This document shows, piece after piece, positions 1-7,380 of a stretch of DNA of 32,871 bases. The notes under the pieces were generated by a model that saw nothing but the letters and a program-made list of their open reading frames with translations, had not been told where the DNA came from and did not search any database. Where the stretch lies: the NCBI GenBank assembly GCA_964449835.1, contig CAYVBZ010000020.1, positions 1 to 32,871 on the forward strand, written 5' to 3'. A program made the translations under genes and the position numbers. The number at the start of each line of letters is the position of its first letter. Positions within the stretch are counted from its first letter, which is position 1. Origin of the DNA: JABDGC01 sp964449835 (GTDB lineage Bacteria; Pseudomonadota; Gammaproteobacteria; DSM-16500).

Positions 1-434
1 ACACAAACGCCAAGGGGCTGGAGCACGGCATAGCAGTCCACTACAGTTGCAGCGGACTCAAAAAATTCCCCTTTTAAGTGGCTTGGAATGCCGCAGACAT
101 AGTCCACGACATCGATGCCCCGCCGAATGGAACTTTGGGCCTCTGCCAGGGTTTTACCCTGTTCCAGGGTAATGGCCCCCGCCAACTCATCCAGGTTCTT
201 CTCTAAAAGGGCTTTATATTGAAAAAAGAGTTTAGCGCGTTGCGCCGGCGTTGTGCTGGACCAAGAGGGAAAGGCTTGACTTGCTGCGGTAATCGCTTGA
301 TTAATGACATCTTTATTGGCCCGCCCGACCTGGCCCAGTTTTTCACCGGTGGCAGGATTATAAAGATCAAGGGTTTGGCCTTCCTGGGGGGTGAGCAGTT
401 TTCCATTGATGTAGTGTGGAACAAGATAACGCAT
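1..434 (-). CDS. mmsA: Methylmalonate-semialdehyde dehydrogenase (CoA-acylating), 5' part only
   Basis: The gene runs off the left edge, so only about 144 N-terminal residues are present; there is no stop in this frame down to base 1. The translation starts MRYLVPHYINGKL and continues with NPATGEKLGQVGRANKDVIN, then AITLEQGKTLAEAQ and DVVDYVCGIP. This is the NAD-binding N-terminal half typical of MmsA, the CoA-dependent aldehyde dehydrogenase that makes propionyl-CoA or acetyl-CoA in valine and pyrimidine breakdown. The catalytic Cys lies outside the window and cannot be checked. The ATG at 434 is preceded by two AAGGAC Shine-Dalgarno-like copies. The gene is divergent from accD. Another aldehyde dehydrogenase is possible, but the IPSHLKGEF stretch after the conserved VDYVCG favours MmsA. 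Confidence 0.85.
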   Translation of the reverse strand, partial: MRYLVPHYINGKLLTPQEGQTLDLYNPATGEKLGQVGRANKDVINQAITAASQAFPSWSSTTPAQRAKLFFQYKALLEKNLDELAGAITLEQGKTLAEAQSSIRRGIDVVDYVCGIPSHLKGEFFESAATVVDCYAVLQPLGVC

Positions 435-470
435 AGTCCTTGTCCTTCTAAAATAAGTCCTTCTTAGTCC

Positions 471-498
471 ATTATACCGTATAGTTATTCCTGACCAA
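471..498 (-). promoter_or_regulatory. Probable promoter of mmsA
   Basis: On the minus strand TATAAT (476-471) lies 16 nt downstream of TTGGTC (498-493). The -10 is perfect and the -35 is weak. The start codon at 434 is about 35 nt further on. The accD promoter lies back to back on the other strand. Confidence 0.45.
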
Positions 499-504
499 TT
501 CCTT

Positions 505-510
505 TATAAT
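505..510 (+). promoter_or_regulatory. Probable -10 element of accD
   Basis: A perfect TATAAT stands 33 nt before the accD ATG at 544. No good -35 is visible 16-18 nt upstream, so activity may depend on other determinants. It is divergent from the mmsA promoter, and the two share about 110 bases of intergenic DNA. Confidence 0.4.
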
Positions 511-543
511 TTTCGCTCCTCATTGCTGTCGAATAGGGTGTTT

Positions 544-1413
544 ATGAATTGGTTTACAAGACTACTTCCTTCAAGAATCCGAACAGATACTGTCGCCAAA
601 AAGGGAATTCCTGAGGGTCTTTGGTCAAAATGTGAAAGCTGTAGCGCGGTCATTTATCATTCTGAGCTTGAACGAAACTTAAACGTTTGCCCTAAATGTA
701 ACCACCATATGCGTGTTTCGGCAAGGAAACGGTTGCAGTATTTTCTCGATGCCGGCAACCTCGTTGAAATTGGCGCTGAGGTAGGCCCTGTTGACCGTCT
801 GAAATTCCGTGACCTCAAGAAGTATAAAGATCGTTTATATGATGCTCAAAAAGCTTCCGGCGAGAAAGAAGCTTTAATTGTTCTAAAAGGGCAATTACAG
901 GGAATGCCGGTTGTCGCTTGTGCCTTTGAATATCAATTTATTGGCGGCTCCATGGGAGCTGCCGTGGGAGAACGTTTTGTCAGGGCTGCCAATACGGCGG
1001 CAGAGCTAAAAATTCCCCTGATATGCTTTTCCGCAAGCGGCGGGGCGCGGATGCAGGAAGCCCTGATTTCCTTGATGCAAATGGCTAAAGTAAGTGCCGC
1101 TTTGGCCCGTTTATCTGAATTAGGGGTGCCATATATCTCTGTTTTAACCGACCCGACGATGGGTGGGGTATCGGCTAGTTTGGCCATGTTGGGGGATATA
1201 ATTGTAGCAGAACCAAAGGCTTTGATCGGTTTTGCCGGTCCCCGGGTTATTGAACAAACGGTCCGGGAAGTCCTTCCAGAGGGGTTCCAGCGCAGTGAGT
1301 TTTTGCTTAAATTTGGAGCAATTGATATAATATCGGACAGACGGGAGCTGCGTGATTGTTTGGCGCGCATTCTTGCTAAGTTAACTAATCAGCCTGCGAG
1401 AGCAGTAAGTTAA
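544..1413 (+). CDS. accD: Acetyl-CoA carboxylase carboxyltransferase subunit beta
   Basis: AccD pairs with AccA to move the carboxyl group from carboxybiotin to acetyl-CoA, giving malonyl-CoA for fatty acid synthesis in the cytoplasm. From the ATG at 544 the protein is 289 aa, slightly shorter than the E. coli protein of about 304. An N-terminal zinc ribbon is visible with Cys30, Cys33, Cys49 and Cys52 (CESC...CPKC). The carboxyltransferase core follows, with GGSMGAAVGERFVRA, SASGGARMQE and PTMGGVSASLAMLGD. The frame opens upstream at a TTG (523), but the ATG at 544 has an AGGGTG Shine-Dalgarno and gives the usual N terminus (WFTRLLP). The next gene is the SPOR protein; folC, often between them in gammaproteobacteria, is absent. 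Confidence 0.97.
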   Translation: MNWFTRLLPSRIRTDTVAKKGIPEGLWSKCESCSAVIYHSELERNLNVCPKCNHHMRVSARKRLQYFLDAGNLVEIGAEVGPVDRLKFRDLKKYKDRLYDAQKASGEKEALIVLKGQLQGMPVVACAFEYQFIGGSMGAAVGERFVRAANTAAELKIPLICFSASGGARMQEALISLMQMAKVSAALARLSELGVPYISVLTDPTMGGVSASLAMLGDIIVAEPKALIGFAGPRVIEQTVREVLPEGFQRSEFLLKFGAIDIISDRRELRDCLARILAKLTNQPARAVS

Positions 1414-1439
1414 GAAGGCAACGAGGAGGGCCTCTGCTT

Positions 1440-1934
1440 ATGTTAAACCGTATTGTGGGTATTTTGGTGCTGCTTGCGGCAGGCATTCTTATTTATCCTT
1501 TTATTTTTAATCCGCATGAACACTTGGTGGGCCAAAAAAACGAGATTAAAGCACCGCCTTTTCCGGGCATTCAATCGCAAAACGTTACGATTAAAGCTTT
1601 GGACCAAAAAACAGAAGAGGCGGCGGTAACCGCGGTCAAGACAATCAAAGTAAAAGATAAAAAAATAGTTAAAATTCCTTTGAAGGCGGTGGCTTGGGTC
1701 ATTCAAGTCGGGACGCCCCAAGAGAAGGTCAAAGCTTTGCGCTTAGTGAATCAGCTGAGGGCCAAGGGATATAATGCTTTTATTCATCAAACCAAAGCCG
1801 CTTTTGGCGAAACCTTGCAGGTTTATATTGGTCCGGAAACTAAAAAAGATTCTGCTGCTTCGCTTGCGAGTAAATTAGCCAAAGAAACTAAACTGTCTAG
1901 CGTGGTGAAGACCTATAAATTACTGCGTGCTTAA
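1440..1934 (+). CDS. SPOR-domain inner-membrane protein (DedD-like)
   Basis: The 164-aa protein has one N-terminal membrane segment (about residues 4-23), a charged low-complexity linker rich in Lys and Ala, and a C-terminal SPOR domain (about 83-162). The domain starts WVIQVGTPQEKVKALRLVN and has the typical LRAKGYNAFI and LQVYIGPETKKDSA stretches. SPOR domains bind denuded septal peptidoglycan, so a cell-division role in the periplasm is likely. It starts 26 nt after accD with a strong GAGGAGG (1423-1429) 10 nt before the ATG, so co-transcription is likely. Position after accD matches dedD in the accD-folC-dedD-cvpA-purF order of other gammaproteobacteria, but folC, cvpA and purF are missing here. 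The orthology to dedD is inferred from topology, domain and position. Confidence 0.85.
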   Translation: MLNRIVGILVLLAAGILIYPFIFNPHEHLVGQKNEIKAPPFPGIQSQNVTIKALDQKTEEAAVTAVKTIKVKDKKIVKIPLKAVAWVIQVGTPQEKVKALRLVNQLRAKGYNAFIHQTKAAFGETLQVYIGPETKKDSAASLASKLAKETKLSSVVKTYKLLRA

Positions 1935-1956
1935 AGGGTTAGGGTTGGGAGGCCTT

Positions 1957-2679
1957 TTAGCGTAACTCCAGAAACTCTTGCCGACCATCCCCATGATAAA
2001 GCAAAGCACTTCCATGCTCATGCCAAGGTGCCAGCACAATACGGTTTGCGTTTTGGCCGGACAATTCAAATTGATGGACTGCCGGGCGATGGGTGTGGCC
2101 GTGGATTAAACGGTAGGCTTCATGCTTGCGCATAACGCGTTCCACTTCGCATGGGGTGACGTCCATAATTTCAGGTGTTGCAGTTTGTGTATGGTCCGTG
2201 CTCATCTTTCTTGCTTGTTGCGCTATTGCTTTTCGTTTTGAAAGCGACTTTAGCAAAAATAATTTCTGAACAAAAAAGTTCCGCGTTTTTTTGCGAAAAC
2301 GCAGGTATTTTTCGTCAAGCGTGCAGAGGGTGTCTCCGTGCATTAACAGGGTCGTTTGACCACCCATTTCAATGCAATGTTCATCCGGTAGAATTTGGCA
2401 GCCGGTTTCACGTTGGAAACGTTTGCCGATGAGAAAATCACGGTTGCCGCGCATGAAATAAATTGCTGTGCCGCTTTTCACGGTCTCTCTTAAAGCTTGA
2501 ATAACGGCTTGGTTGAAAGCATTCCGATCATCATCCCCAATCCACACTTCAAATAAATCGCCCAAGATATATAAAGCTTTTGCGCGGCGCACTTCTTTCT
2601 GGAGAAAGCGGAAAAAAATGTCGGCGATTTCCGGCCGGGCTTCTTCTAGGTGTAAATCAGCGATAAAATAAGCGGTCAT
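1957..2679 (-). CDS. lpxH: UDP-2,3-diacylglucosamine diphosphatase
   Basis: LpxH hydrolyses UDP-2,3-diacylglucosamine to lipid X and UMP, the fourth step of lipid A synthesis, at the inner face of the inner membrane. The 240-aa length matches the family. Metallophosphoesterase motifs are in order: ADLHL (D8, H10), GDLFEVWIGDD (40-50), RGNRDFLIG (GNRD at 78-81), LLMHGDTLCTLD (HGD at 114-116) and HGHTHRPA (193-197). The WIGDD and HGDTLCT forms are characteristic of LpxH rather than of generic phosphoesterases. The gene is convergent with the SPOR gene, whose stop lies 22 nt away. The ATG at 2679 has only weak upstream Shine-Dalgarno similarity. Confidence 0.95.
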   Translation of the reverse strand: MTAYFIADLHLEEARPEIADIFFRFLQKEVRRAKALYILGDLFEVWIGDDDRNAFNQAVIQALRETVKSGTAIYFMRGNRDFLIGKRFQRETGCQILPDEHCIEMGGQTTLLMHGDTLCTLDEKYLRFRKKTRNFFVQKLFLLKSLSKRKAIAQQARKMSTDHTQTATPEIMDVTPCEVERVMRKHEAYRLIHGHTHRPAVHQFELSGQNANRIVLAPWHEHGSALLYHGDGRQEFLELR

Positions 2680-2733
2680 TGTTTTTATCTTATTGAAATT
2701 TAATGGGTTTTAATGGGGGACTCCAAAATGCTT

Positions 2734-2739
2734 TATACT
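2734..2739 (+). promoter_or_regulatory. Candidate -10 element for the 150-aa hypothetical gene
   Basis: TATACT stands 34 nt before the ATG at 2774. No convincing -35 is seen. Confidence 0.3.
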
Positions 2740-2773
2740 GAAAGAAAGAGTTCAGCTGTGAGGTAGGTATACC

Positions 2774-3226
2774 ATGAAAATCTTGACAAAAGCAACACCG
2801 CTTGCTTTATGGTATGAGGCCGTGCAGGAAGCACAAATGGATTGTCATATCGCTTTAAAGTCTGAAGTGGAATCTTATCTCGTTTTTATGTTGATGCGTC
2901 ATATTGATAAACCGGCCTTGGCACAAGAAATAATGGCCACCAAGTTCTTGGATGGTTTCAACAGCCCGCTTCGTCAGCGCGGCGTCATTCTACAAGATGT
3001 TGGAGATCAATGTCTCTTAATCACGGGGCTTTTCCCGAGAGTGGCGGAAAAAAGAAGCCTCAAGGTCAAATACTACATTGAACTGGGCCAAATTTGCTAC
3101 GAAGTTATTTCACGGAAAAATAATGATATTTTTAGTCTATTATCAAAGCAATTTATGCTTCTAAGCGGTGTCTTACAATCTTTCCGGCCAGAATATTCTG
3201 CGGTCCACGTAGAGCCTCATAAATAA
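2774..3226 (+). CDS. Conserved hypothetical protein, 150 aa
   Basis: I do not recognise a named family. The product is a compact soluble protein without signal peptide or membrane segment. It has a mainly helical N-terminal half (LWYEAVQEAQ, ESYLVFMLMRHIDKPALAQ) and a C-terminal half with alternating hydrophobic strands (LKVKYYIELGQICYEVISRK) ending in a helix (FSLLSKQFMLLSGVLQSF). A GAGGTAGG Shine-Dalgarno stands 5-7 nt before the ATG, and TATACT (2734-2739) is a plausible -10. It lies between lpxH (divergent) and adk (same strand, 61 nt downstream, with its own promoter-like motif). Nothing in the sequence suggests transfer or decay. Confidence 0.75.
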   Translation: MKILTKATPLALWYEAVQEAQMDCHIALKSEVESYLVFMLMRHIDKPALAQEIMATKFLDGFNSPLRQRGVILQDVGDQCLLITGLFPRVAEKRSLKVKYYIELGQICYEVISRKNNDIFSLLSKQFMLLSGVLQSFRPEYSAVHVEPHK

Positions 3227-3235
3227 TAGTAACGT

Positions 3236-3278
3236 TCTCGCCTTCGCCCTGTTAGAATTCAACAACGCTAAGGCGAGA
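3236..3278 (+). promoter_or_regulatory. adk leader: inverted repeat around an extended -10
   Basis: TCTCGCCTT (3236-3244) and AAGGCGAGA (3270-3278) are perfect 9-nt inverted arms separated by 25 nt. Between them TGTTAGAAT (3250-3258) has the form of an extended -10 promoter. The right arm abuts the Shine-Dalgarno region of adk (GAGAGGA, start at 3288). It could be an operator flanking the promoter, or, if transcription starts further upstream, a hairpin masking the ribosome site. The sequence alone does not decide between these. Confidence 0.4.
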
Positions 3279-3287
3279 GGACGTGAG

Positions 3288-3950
3288 ATGCGCATCATTT
3301 TATTAGGATCACCGGGAGCAGGAAAGGGCACGCAGAGTAAATTATTATCTGTCCATTTTCATCTTCCGCAAATCGCCACGGGCGATATGTTGCGCGCCGC
3401 AATTCACGCGGGGACCCCTTTAGGGTTGAAGGTCAAAGAGATCATGGATGCGGGCCGCTTAGTTCCAGATGAGCTGATTATTCAATTGGTCAAAGACCGG
3501 ATTCAGCAAGAGGATTGCAGACAAGGTTTTTTGCTGGATGGTTTTCCGAGGACCGTTGCTCAAGCCGAAGCACTGCGACGAGACCATATTCAGATTGATT
3601 ATGTCATAGAAATCGCGGTTGATCAGGAAGAAGTTATCCGCAGATTGAGCGGACGCTGGACACACCCGGCTTCTGGACGGGCCTATCACACTGTTTATAA
3701 CCCCCCCGCGCAGACTGGACTCGATGATCTAACGGGCGAGCCTTTAATTCAAAGGCCTGATGATCAGGAAGAGACAGTGCGTCAACGCCTTGAGGTTTAT
3801 CACCGACAAACAGAGCCTTTAATCGCTTATTACCAAGCCTACTCTCAAGAATCAGGCCGAGAAAGGGCCCCACGTTATCTCCGTATTGATGGTAGCCAGT
3901 CTGTGGGAGAGGTGCAGCAGCAAATTTTAACCGCCCTAGGGCCTGCTTAA
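3288..3950 (+). CDS. adk: Adenylate kinase
   Basis: Adk interconverts ATP + AMP and 2 ADP in the cytoplasm. At 220 aa it is a long-type adenylate kinase with the full LID domain. The P-loop GSPGAGKGT is at residues 7-15, the AMP-binding TGDMLR at 31-36 and DGFPRT at 84-89. The LID begins GRWTHPASGRAYH near residue 122 and ends near RPDDQEETVRQRL. The LID lacks the four-Cys zinc site of many Gram-positive enzymes, as usual for gammaproteobacteria. The C-terminal tail is somewhat lengthened (SQESGRERAPRYLRIDG). The ATG at 3288 follows GAGGACGTGAG. Confidence 0.97.
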   Translation: MRIILLGSPGAGKGTQSKLLSVHFHLPQIATGDMLRAAIHAGTPLGLKVKEIMDAGRLVPDELIIQLVKDRIQQEDCRQGFLLDGFPRTVAQAEALRRDHIQIDYVIEIAVDQEEVIRRLSGRWTHPASGRAYHTVYNPPAQTGLDDLTGEPLIQRPDDQEETVRQRLEVYHRQTEPLIAYYQAYSQESGRERAPRYLRIDGSQSVGEVQQQILTALGPA

Positions 3951-3998
3951 GGCGATTTCAAAATGCAATTAAGATCCATACCAGAGACTCAGGTCAGA

Positions 3999-5402
3999 CT
4001 ACGGTTTCAATCGGCATGAGAGTTTTAAAGCCGCATTCACCGACAAACAGTCCCGATAATCTTTTGCTGTGAGACCGTGAATGGCGCACCAATAATAAGG
4101 CAGCCATTTATTGTCTTTGGTAATGGGTTGAGTGTTGCGATTCACGGCATAATAGGTCTTATAGTGCTTCGCCAATTCGCCGGTCGGCCCTAATTGAAGC
4201 ATGCCCTTGATCATTTCACCGCCATGATTTAATTGATAGGCCACGTCAAAATCATATTCTTTTTGCCATTGCTGGTTGTCATTTAAAGGAAGGTAATAGG
4301 TCGAGAAGTTCACTAAACGGATGACCGGTAGGGAATAAGTATAAATTTTAAAAGCAGGATTGTTTCCGAAAATGGGAGTGATCGACGGTATCCCATTAAA
4401 AGGGAGCGCATGATGGTCCGCTGTGCTGAGGATTTGAAAAGCATCGGCATGGATGTGTCCCTGGAAAACCCCGAGAACGACAGAGGACGCTCGCTTAACT
4501 TCATCCAAGAACCTTTGGCTATAAACGGGTTTCCAGAATTCGACGATGCTGAAAGGGATGAAAAGAGTGGTGTAGACATCAACGCCGGTTGGAATATGCA
4601 TTGCAATTAAGACTTGTTGTTTTTTTTGTTGTGCTTGGGTAAGTTCTTTATGCAACCAAGCTAACTGTTCGCTCGCAGCTTGCTGAAGTCGTGGTCCTTT
4701 GGCCTTATTTGAAAAAAGGACTGAATTTAAAAAGAGAAGACGCAGCCCTGGTTGCTGAGGAGCATTCACGGCATAGTAGCCGCCGCGTGGAAAATCTTGC
4801 TGAAATTGATGGCGATTATTTTTATCCTTAATCAAGGAGGCTTGGTTCAAGCTGAGGTCTTTAAAAAAATCGCCATGAGGTTCCACTGAATAGTCATTTC
4901 CATAAGTATCGTTATTGCCGACAACGATATAGACATCCGTTTCAGGAAAAGCTTGATTGAAAAGAGTCGTAAGAAAAGCCATTGTTTTCTTGATGAAGTT
5001 GACGTAGCCCGCTTGTGTTGGATCATTTGTGTATTGTCTATATTTTTTATCGTAGTTATGCGCCATGAAATCACCCAGCACTAACACAAATTGCGCTTTT
5101 GTAGTCTGCGCTTTTTTGTGGGCGGCGGCCAGGGCTGATTTCAGCAAGGCGTAGTTACTGTCTTTCCCATAAGTTGACTCAGAATTGTCATTTCGACTCA
5201 AGATGCCGCTCCATTGGCTTTCCGGCGCCGCCTGTAATTTTTGAATCAGGGGACAGGGCTGCTTTTTGCAAGATAGGAAGGGATCAAAATGAAGATCAGC
5301 AAAACTGAAGAAGGACTGGCTTTGCTTTACGGGGAGGGCGTCTGCAAAGCTTGATGTCAGCGTAAAAAGCAGACAGAAAAACAAGAGAAATTGATTTAAC
5401 AT
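3999..5402 (-). CDS. Secreted acid-sphingomyelinase-like metallophosphodiesterase
   Basis: The 467-aa product has a Sec signal peptide (hydrophobic residues 4-18, likely cleavage near SSFADA) and a calcineurin-type dinuclear metal site. The motifs are SFADLHFDPF (D36, H38), VLGDFMAHN (G110, D111), VVGNNDTYGND (GNND at 162-165), IAMHIPTG (H269) and FQGHIHADAF (GHIH at 315-318). GNND in place of GNHD/GNHE, together with DxHFDP, matches the acid sphingomyelinase / SMPDL3 branch found mostly in eukaryotes and some host-associated bacteria. The substrate could be a phosphodiester such as sphingomyelin, a nucleotide or polyphosphate; this cannot be told from sequence. It is convergent with adk, 48 nt away. 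Its upstream region (5403-5513) follows the poly-Q gene. Confidence 0.85.
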   Translation of the reverse strand: MLNQFLLFFCLLFTLTSSFADALPVKQSQSFFSFADLHFDPFLSCKKQPCPLIQKLQAAPESQWSGILSRNDNSESTYGKDSNYALLKSALAAAHKKAQTTKAQFVLVLGDFMAHNYDKKYRQYTNDPTQAGYVNFIKKTMAFLTTLFNQAFPETDVYIVVGNNDTYGNDYSVEPHGDFFKDLSLNQASLIKDKNNRHQFQQDFPRGGYYAVNAPQQPGLRLLFLNSVLFSNKAKGPRLQQAASEQLAWLHKELTQAQQKKQQVLIAMHIPTGVDVYTTLFIPFSIVEFWKPVYSQRFLDEVKRASSVVLGVFQGHIHADAFQILSTADHHALPFNGIPSITPIFGNNPAFKIYTYSLPVIRLVNFSTYYLPLNDNQQWQKEYDFDVAYQLNHGGEMIKGMLQLGPTGELAKHYKTYYAVNRNTQPITKDNKWLPYYWCAIHGLTAKDYRDCLSVNAALKLSCRLKP

Positions 5403-5464
5403 TCTTAAAGCTTCTTATTTGAATCTAAAGAGAACTAGATTATAGCTGATCTGGTAAGAATAGA

Positions 5465-5499
5465 CAGGGTGGTCTAGCTTTTGAGGCTAAGCCACCCTG
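5465..5499 (-). terminator. Hairpin downstream of the poly-Q gene
   Basis: CAGGGTGG...TAGC pairs with GCTA...CCACCCTG as 14-nt arms with two inner mismatches around a 7-nt loop. It begins 15 nt after the stop of the minus-strand poly-Q gene. There is no long T run behind it on the minus strand, so it may be a weak or factor-assisted terminator, or an mRNA stabiliser. Confidence 0.4.
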
Positions 5500-5513
5500 A
5501 GCTTGGGGTCTGA

Positions 5514-5729
5514 CTATTTGTCTGATTTGCCCTGATGACCGCCGCCTTGATGGCCACCTTGGTAGCCGCCAAAACCGCCTTGGCCACCTTGGCTTCCACG
5601 GTCTCCTTGACCCCCGAGATTACCGCCTTTTTGTTGTGGTCTTTGCTGTTGCTGCTGTTGTTTTTGTTGCTGCTGCTGCTGTTGCTGCTGTTGTTTGAGT
5701 TTTTGTTGGTCCTTTATGTCAGGTTTCAT
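5514..5729 (-). CDS. Small disordered Gln-rich / Gly-rich protein
   Basis: The 71-aa product has a short head (MKPDIKDQQKLK), two pure glutamine tracts of ten and six residues separated by a Lys, then a Gly/Gln/His-rich tail with GGQGG, GGFGGYQGG and HQGGGHQG repeats. It is almost certainly disordered. The tail resembles Gly-rich ends of RNA-binding proteins, but no folded domain is present. The ATG at 5729 has a perfect GGAGGT (5742-5737) 7 nt upstream, and a TGTTATAAT extended -10 lies before it, so the gene looks expressed. An ATG five codons upstream (5744) overlaps the ribosome site and is less likely. The opposite-strand poly-Leu frame is a shadow. Function is unknown. Confidence 0.65.
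   Translation of the reverse strand: MKPDIKDQQKLKQQQQQQQQQQKQQQQQQRPQQKGGNLGGQGDRGSQGGQGGFGGYQGGHQGGGHQGKSDK
5640..5697. repeat. CAR (CAG/CAA) trinucleotide tract
   Basis: About 58 bases of near-tandem GTT/GCT triplets on the plus strand encode the polyglutamine tracts on the minus strand. Slippage would add or remove Gln in frame rather than switch the gene off. Confidence 0.8.
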
Positions 5730-5760
5730 AAAACATACCTCCATGGCTCTAGGAATCTCT

Positions 5761-5769
5761 ATTATAACA
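5761..5769 (-). promoter_or_regulatory. Extended -10 promoter of the poly-Q gene
   Basis: On the minus strand TGTTATAAT combines a TGn extension with a perfect TATAAT (5766-5761), 32 nt before the ATG at 5729. No -35 is needed for this promoter type and none is evident. Confidence 0.5.
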
Positions 5770-5880
5770 TTGATCGCTTTCCCTAGGGGCGGCCTTTAAG
5801 CTAGTGTGCTGATTTGCTTGCAAGTTTTATTGGGAAGGGGGTACGATAAAGTAGAGGATTGCGCAAGGACTGCCTTAAAA

Positions 5881-7380
5881 ATGACCTCTACCTATAAAAT
5901 AGCTCGCTTTTTCATCATTCTAGCCTGTTTTTGTGAATTATTAACGGCTTGCATGGTCGGGCCGGATTTTCATTCGCCGGCGTCTCCTCAGACTAAAAAC
6001 TATACTGAAAAAAAACTGCCTAAAAAAACAACTTCGATCGCTGCGAAGGGAACAGCGGGCAAGGCGCAATATTTTCTCTTAGGCCAGAAACTGCCCGCTG
6101 AGTGGTGGACTTTATTTCACTCTGAAGCCTTAAACCAGCTTATTTCACAAGGTCTTGCAAACAGTCCAAACTTGGTTTCGGCACAAGCAGCACTGACCCA
6201 GGCAAAGGAGGCCGTCAACGCACAAATTGGGGCCTCTTTATATCCAGCCCTCAACGCTCAAGCGAGCGCGACTCGCCAAAAATTTTCAGACGCCACCCTT
6301 GGGTTTAATAATGCAAGTAATCCCACTTTTAATCTTTTTAATCCCGCCTTTAATATTACTTATACCTTAGATTTTTTTGGGGGCGCACGTCGGCAAATTG
6401 AAGCGCTGCGGGCCCAAGTGAACTATCAAGCTTATCTATTAGAGGCCAGTTATCTCAGCTTGACCTCGAATATTGCGACTTATGTGATTAATGCAGCCTC
6501 CATCCGGGCTCAAATTAAAGCAACGCAAGAACTGATTCAGATACAAGCGAATACCTTGAAGATTGTCCAAGAACAATATCGCTTAGGCGGCGCTTCTGGC
6601 TCTGAGGTCTTAACGCAAGAAACTACCTTAGCGCAGACACGCGCGACTTTGCCGCCCTTAGAGCAAAACTACGCGCAAGTTCAGCATGTTTTGGCCGCCC
6701 TGATTGGCGTTTTTCCGAGTGAAGCGCGGTTGCCGCGAATTGAATTAGAAGAATTAACTTTACCAAAAAAATTGCCAATCAGCCTTCCCTCAGAGCTAGC
6801 GAAACAGCGGCCGGATATTCAAGCAGCTGAAGCTTTATTGCATGCTGCTTCCGCGCAAATCGGCGTCGCTACGGCCAATCTCTATCCTCAAATTACTTTA
6901 AATGGCAGTTATGGCTGGGAAAGTGAGGTCGCGAACACTTTATTTAGCCCCCACACGAAGGTCTGGAGTATCGGAGGGCAAATTTTGCAGCCTCTTTTTA
7001 ATGGCGGTGCCCTTTTAGCAAAACGCAGACAAGCGCTTGCCGGCTTTGAGCAAGCCGAAGCGCAGTACCGACAAACCGTGCTGCAGGCTTTTCAAAATGT
7101 GGCGGATAGCCTGAGGGCCATTGAAAATGACGCCCGTAGTTTTCGGGCACAGAAACAGGCCGAACAAGCCGCGAAAAATTCATGGCAACTCAGCCGACAG
7201 CAATATCGTTTGGGTGGCGTCAGTTATCTTTCGCTTTTGACGGCTGAACGGCTTTATCAACAAACCAAAATTGCCCGTATCCAAGCGCAAGCATCGCGGT
7301 ATAATGATACTGTAGCTCTTTTTCAAGCTTTAGGGGGAGGGTGGTGGTCGCAGGCTGCTGCCAAGGAGACTTCAAGATGA
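5881..7380 (+). CDS. Outer-membrane efflux lipoprotein of the NodT/OprM family
   Basis: This is the outer-membrane exit duct of the tripartite RND pump encoded by the next two genes. With the ATG at 5881 the 499-aa protein starts with a lipoprotein signal whose lipobox LTAC places the acylated Cys at residue 24, followed by MVGPDFHSP, the typical OprM/NodT start. Two OEP repeats follow: NSPNLVSAQAALTQAKEAV and later PSELAKQRPDIQAAEALLHAASAQIGVA, with the diagnostic LYPQI and EQYRLGGASGSEVLTQE / QQYRLGGVSYLSLLTAE pairs. A GTG at 5806 would add 25 residues before the signal peptide and is rejected. The gene overlaps the next by ATGA, indicating translational coupling. Confidence 0.92.
   Translation: MTSTYKIARFFIILACFCELLTACMVGPDFHSPASPQTKNYTEKKLPKKTTSIAAKGTAGKAQYFLLGQKLPAEWWTLFHSEALNQLISQGLANSPNLVSAQAALTQAKEAVNAQIGASLYPALNAQASATRQKFSDATLGFNNASNPTFNLFNPAFNITYTLDFFGGARRQIEALRAQVNYQAYLLEASYLSLTSNIATYVINAASIRAQIKATQELIQIQANTLKIVQEQYRLGGASGSEVLTQETTLAQTRATLPPLEQNYAQVQHVLAALIGVFPSEARLPRIELEELTLPKKLPISLPSELAKQRPDIQAAEALLHAASAQIGVATANLYPQITLNGSYGWESEVANTLFSPHTKVWSIGGQILQPLFNGGALLAKRRQALAGFEQAEAQYRQTVLQAFQNVADSLRAIENDARSFRAQKQAEQAAKNSWQLSRQQYRLGGVSYLSLLTAERLYQQTKIARIQAQASRYNDTVALFQALGGGWWSQAAAKETSR

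Noticed and set aside
933..1370. Minus-strand 145-aa frame
   Set aside because: It lies fully inside accD, which is certain from its motifs.
5535..5786. Plus-strand frame encoding a poly-Leu stretch
   Set aside because: It is the antisense of the CAG/CAA tract of the poly-Q gene, which has the better start, ribosome site and promoter.
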